This document shows positions 62,101-64,000 of a stretch of 64,000 bases of DNA, piece by piece. The stretch covers positions 16,223-80,222 of the forward strand of contig NZ_QEQF01000010.1 in the NCBI RefSeq assembly GCF_003253115.1, in the 5' to 3' direction. Under the pieces are notes generated by a model. That model did no database searches. It saw nothing but the letters and a program-made list of their open reading frames with translations, and was not told the DNA's origin. This stretch comes from Haemophilus_A paraphrohaemolyticus_A. GTDB lineage: Bacteria; Pseudomonadota; Gammaproteobacteria; Enterobacterales; Pasteurellaceae. The position numbers and the translations under genes were made by a program. How positions within the stretch are numbered: position 1 is the first letter of the stretch; the number at the start of each line of letters is the position of its first letter.

Positions 62101-62864
62101 CCCGTCGCGTATGGAACGATGCACAAATGGTATTGGATGAATTAGAACAAAACCACAAACTCAACCCAAGCGGTATTTTAGGCATTTTCCCAGCCGAACG
62201 TGTAGGCGATGACGTGGTGCTTTTCTCTGATGAAGAACGCACACAAACCATTGGCACTGCTTATGGCTTACGCCAACAAACGGAACGTGGTAAAAACAGC
62301 AAAAGCCCATTTAACTTTGCCTTAAGCGACTTTATTGCTGATCGCGAAAGCGGTAAAAAAGACTGGTTCGGCATGTTCGCCGTGTGTGCCGGCGTTGAAG
62401 AAATGGATTTAGTGGAAGGCTACAAAGCCGCAGGCGATGACTACAACGCCATCTTGCTACAAGCCGTAGGCGACCGTCTCGCCGAAGCCATGGCAGAATA
62501 CTTGCACTTTGAGTTGCGCACCCGCATTTGGGGCTACACGCAAGAGGGATTTGACAATCAAGGTTTAATCAATGAAAACTATGTCGGCATCCGCCCTGCT
62601 CCGGGCTATCCAAGCTGCCCAGAACACACGGAAAAAGCCTTGATTTGGGATTTATTAGAAGTAGAACAACGCATCGGCATGAAACTCACCGAAAGCTACG
62701 CCATGTGGCCTGCCGCTTCTGTCTGCGGTTGGTACTTCACCCACCCTGCAAGCAACTATTTCACTCTAGGTCGCATTGATGAAGACCAAGCTCAAGATTA
62801 TGCCAAACGTAAAGGTTGGGATGAGAGGGAGATGATGAAGTGGTTGGGTGTGGCGATGAAGTAG
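59175..62864 (+). CDS. metH: MetH, cobalamin-dependent methionine synthase
   Basis: MetH moves a methyl group from methyltetrahydrofolate through cobalamin to homocysteine. The 1229-aa protein is full length (E. coli 1227). Order: homocysteine domain (zinc ligands in GLNC and GGCCGTTPEHI), folate domain (NVGERNNVTGSAKF), cobalamin cap and B12 domain (GDVHDIGKNIVSVVLQ, with the axial His), and C-terminal SAM reactivation domain (GIRPAPGYPSCPEHTEK). It follows its own promoter. The organism must import or make cobalamin. Confidence 0.98.
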   Translation: MTNKTAQLKQALENRILILDGAMGTMIQKYKLTEADFRGEKFKESAVDLRGNNDLLTLTQPLLISAIHEKYLAAGADIIETNTFSSTTIAQADYDLQSIAYELNFVGAKLARLAADKYSTPEKPRFVAGVLGPTNRTASISPDVNDPGFRNVTFMELVEAYAQATKGLIEGGADLIMIETIFDTLNAKAAVFSIESVFEELGVELPIMISGTITDASGRTLSGQTTEAFYNSLRHAKPLTFGLNCALGPKELRQYVEQLSKISETYVSVHPNAGLPNAFGGYDLGAEEMAAHLKEWAESGFVNIIGGCCGTTPEHIKAFADAVENIPPRKLPQIKRAMRLSGLEPLNIDDESLFVNVGERNNVTGSAKFKRLIKEDKFAEAIEIAIDQVENGAQVIDVNMDEALLDGKKCMTRFLNIMATEPDAAKVPVMIDSSKWEVIEAGLQSVQGKPIVNSISLKEGEEKFIHQAKLVRKYGAAVVVMAFDEVGQADTEERKVEICTRAYNILVNQVGFPPEDIIFDPNIFAIGTGIEEHNNYGVDFINATGRIKRSLPHAKISGGVSNVSFSFRGNNVMREAIHAVFLYHAIKQGMDMGIVNAGQLAIYDDLDPELRNVIEDAVLNRTLDGTERLLDIAEKYRNQGNDESAVDSVAEWRTWPVEERLKHALVKGITTHIIEDTEEARQKLPTPLEVIEGPLMAGMDVVGDLFGDGKMFLPQVVKSARVMKQSVAYLEPFINATKQKGSSNGKVVIATVKGDVHDIGKNIVSVVLQCNNFEVIDLGVMVPADKIIQTAIDEKADIIGLSGLITPSLDEMEYFLGEMTRLGLNLPVLIGGATTSKEHTAIKLYPKYKQHGVFYTSNASRAVTVCATLMNPEGRAALWEQFKKDYEKIQQSFSNRKPLRKQLSIEEARANRFDGFSGEWADYVPPTPKQTGIVEFKNVPIAELRKFIDWSPFFRIWGLMGGYPDAFDYPEGGEEARRVWNDAQMVLDELEQNHKLNPSGILGIFPAERVGDDVVLFSDEERTQTIGTAYGLRQQTERGKNSKSPFNFALSDFIADRESGKKDWFGMFAVCAGVEEMDLVEGYKAAGDDYNAILLQAVGDRLAEAMAEYLHFELRTRIWGYTQEGFDNQGLINENYVGIRPAPGYPSCPEHTEKALIWDLLEVEQRIGMKLTESYAMWPAASVCGWYFTHPASNYFTLGRIDEDQAQDYAKRKGWDEREMMKWLGVAMK

Positions 62865-62906
62865 GGTTACACATAAAAGATATGAGCATTTACTAAAGGA
62901 AAATAT

Positions 62907-64000
62907 ATGGAATTAATAAGCGATAATCCAATAAAAGATTCTAGCAATGATTTATTAGGTAGAGCTAGTAGTGCAGAAGCATTTGCTAAACACATTTTTT
63001 CATTTGACTATAAAGAAGGTTTGGTTGTGGGATTATGTGGAGAATGGGGAAATGGTAAAACATCCTATATAAATTTAATGCGACCAGAATTAGAAAAAAA
63101 TTCTTTTGTACTTGATTTCAATCCTTGGATGTTTAGTGATGCTCATAACTTAGTTGCTTTATTTTTTACTGAAATCTCTGCTCAGTTAAGAGATTATGAG
63201 GATGATAGTGATCTAGCTGATAGTTTAGGAAGTTTTGGAGAGTTATTATCTAACTTAAAACCGATTCCATTTGTAGGGGATTATTTTAGTACCTTAGGTG
63301 TTTTTTTTAGTTTTTTTTCAAAGAAAAAGAAAGAAAAAAACAGTTTAAAAAATCAACGTGATAAATTAATTGAAGTTCTAAAGGGAATAAGTAAGCCTAT
63401 TACTGTGATTTTAGATGATATAGATCGCTTATCACCTGATGAATTACAGTCTATTTTAAGGTTGGTAAGAGTTACAGGAAATTTTCCTAATATTGTTTAT
63501 ATTTTGTCATTTGATAAGCATAGAGTTATTAAAACTTTAAATGATAGTAATATCGATGGCAAGGTTTATTTAGAGAAGATAATTCAGATTCCATTTGATA
63601 TACCACGAGTAGCAAAAAATCTATTACAGGAAAATTTATTCTCATCTTTAAATAAAATTTTAGGAAATGTTTTCCCTGATAAGTCACGCTGGTATAATGC
63701 ATATTGGGATATCATTAAACCAACAATAAAAAACATTCGAGATATTAGGCGTTACACGTCTTCCCTATCAAATGTTTTTAAACAACTAGGTAAGGAAATT
63801 GATATAGTTGATTTACTTACTATTGAAGCAATAAGAATTTTTTATCCTGAAAAATTTAAAGAAATTTATGAAATAAAGGAGTTTTTACTTTCCCAATCAG
63901 ATGATGAGAAGAAAAAATTGATTCTAACAAAATTTACAGAAAATAATGAAATATACCAATCTTTATTAAGAGTTTTATTTGATATTGATAATATAAATTC
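62907..64000 (+). CDS. KAP-family P-loop NTPase, N-terminal part
   Basis: An open frame from ATG 62,907 (ribosome site AAAGGA) runs to the window end, 364 codons. Visible are Walker A GEWGNGKT (45-52), FNPWMF (71-76, typical of KAP NTPases) and Walker B ITVILDDIDR (165-174). Between them, residues 121-138 are a hydrophobic stretch followed by KKKKEK, where KAP proteins carry membrane inserts. KAP NTPases occur in accessory and defence loci, including QatA of QatABCD; which one this is depends on genes beyond the window. The gene is much more AT-rich than metH, suggesting transfer. Confidence 0.85.
   Translation, partial: MELISDNPIKDSSNDLLGRASSAEAFAKHIFSFDYKEGLVVGLCGEWGNGKTSYINLMRPELEKNSFVLDFNPWMFSDAHNLVALFFTEISAQLRDYEDDSDLADSLGSFGELLSNLKPIPFVGDYFSTLGVFFSFFSKKKKEKNSLKNQRDKLIEVLKGISKPITVILDDIDRLSPDELQSILRLVRVTGNFPNIVYILSFDKHRVIKTLNDSNIDGKVYLEKIIQIPFDIPRVAKNLLQENLFSSLNKILGNVFPDKSRWYNAYWDIIKPTIKNIRDIRRYTSSLSNVFKQLGKEIDIVDLLTIEAIRIFYPEKFKEIYEIKEFLLSQSDDEKKKLILTKFTENNEIYQSLLRVLFDIDNIN

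Overview
The window is a piece of a Pasteurellaceae chromosome. The best lineage marker is the DNA uptake signal sequence (USS): the 10-mer ACAAGCGGTC and close variants occur throughout on both strands. This is the Actinobacillus pleuropneumoniae-type USS of the Actinobacillus/Mannheimia/[Haemophilus] ducreyi group, not the H. influenzae type. Gene content (PGdx peroxiredoxin-glutaredoxin fusion, QseBC/FirRS-like two-component pair, ftsL-lpxC cluster, rpoBC not joined to rplJL) fits this family. I cannot name the species. Almost every gene is an intact core gene. No rRNA, tRNA, CRISPR array, IS or prophage was seen.

Layout: 1-19,000 holds housekeeping genes: yraN (cut by the window edge), lpoA, rsmI, mpl, pgdx/oxyR (divergent), fabR, rsmC, holD, znuA, yciO, rluB, a nitroreductase, an RsiV-like lipoprotein, rne and rnr (convergent). 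19,074-37,225 is the division and cell wall (dcw) cluster: rsmH-ftsL-ftsI-murE-murF-mraY-murD-ftsW-murG-murC-ddl-ftsQ-ftsA-ftsZ-lpxC. It lacks mraZ at its head and is broken by repeats or hairpins at four junctions. 37,395-48,800 holds slyD, ilvA, glmM, a divergent FtsZ paralogue, a histidine kinase/response regulator/PepSY operon, rpiA, serA, and an NSS transporter with its 30-residue small subunit. 48,847-58,798 is map, rpoC and rpoB on the minus strand; rpoB has its own near-consensus promoter. 58,863-64,000 holds an unrecognised 54-residue protein, metH, and the start of an AT-rich KAP-family P-loop NTPase that runs off the window and may mark an accessory or defence region.

Functional themes: peptidoglycan precursor synthesis, recycling and assembly (mpl, murC-F, ddl, mraY, murG, ftsI, ftsW, lpoA, glmM) sit with the division machinery (ftsL, Q, A, Z) and lipid A commitment (lpxC). 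RNA metabolism is also well represented (rsmI, rsmC, rsmH, rluB, rne, rnr, rpoBC).

Most interesting item: the minus-strand gene at 41,051-41,743. It encodes a 230-residue FtsZ homologue that keeps the T7-loop aspartates and the FtsZ C-terminal domain. It has lost the GGGTGTG nucleotide-binding loop, most of the glycine-rich N-terminal loop and the C-terminal tail. It lies about 5 kb from the genuine ftsZ and looks like a GTPase-dead paralogue that could act on FtsZ filaments.
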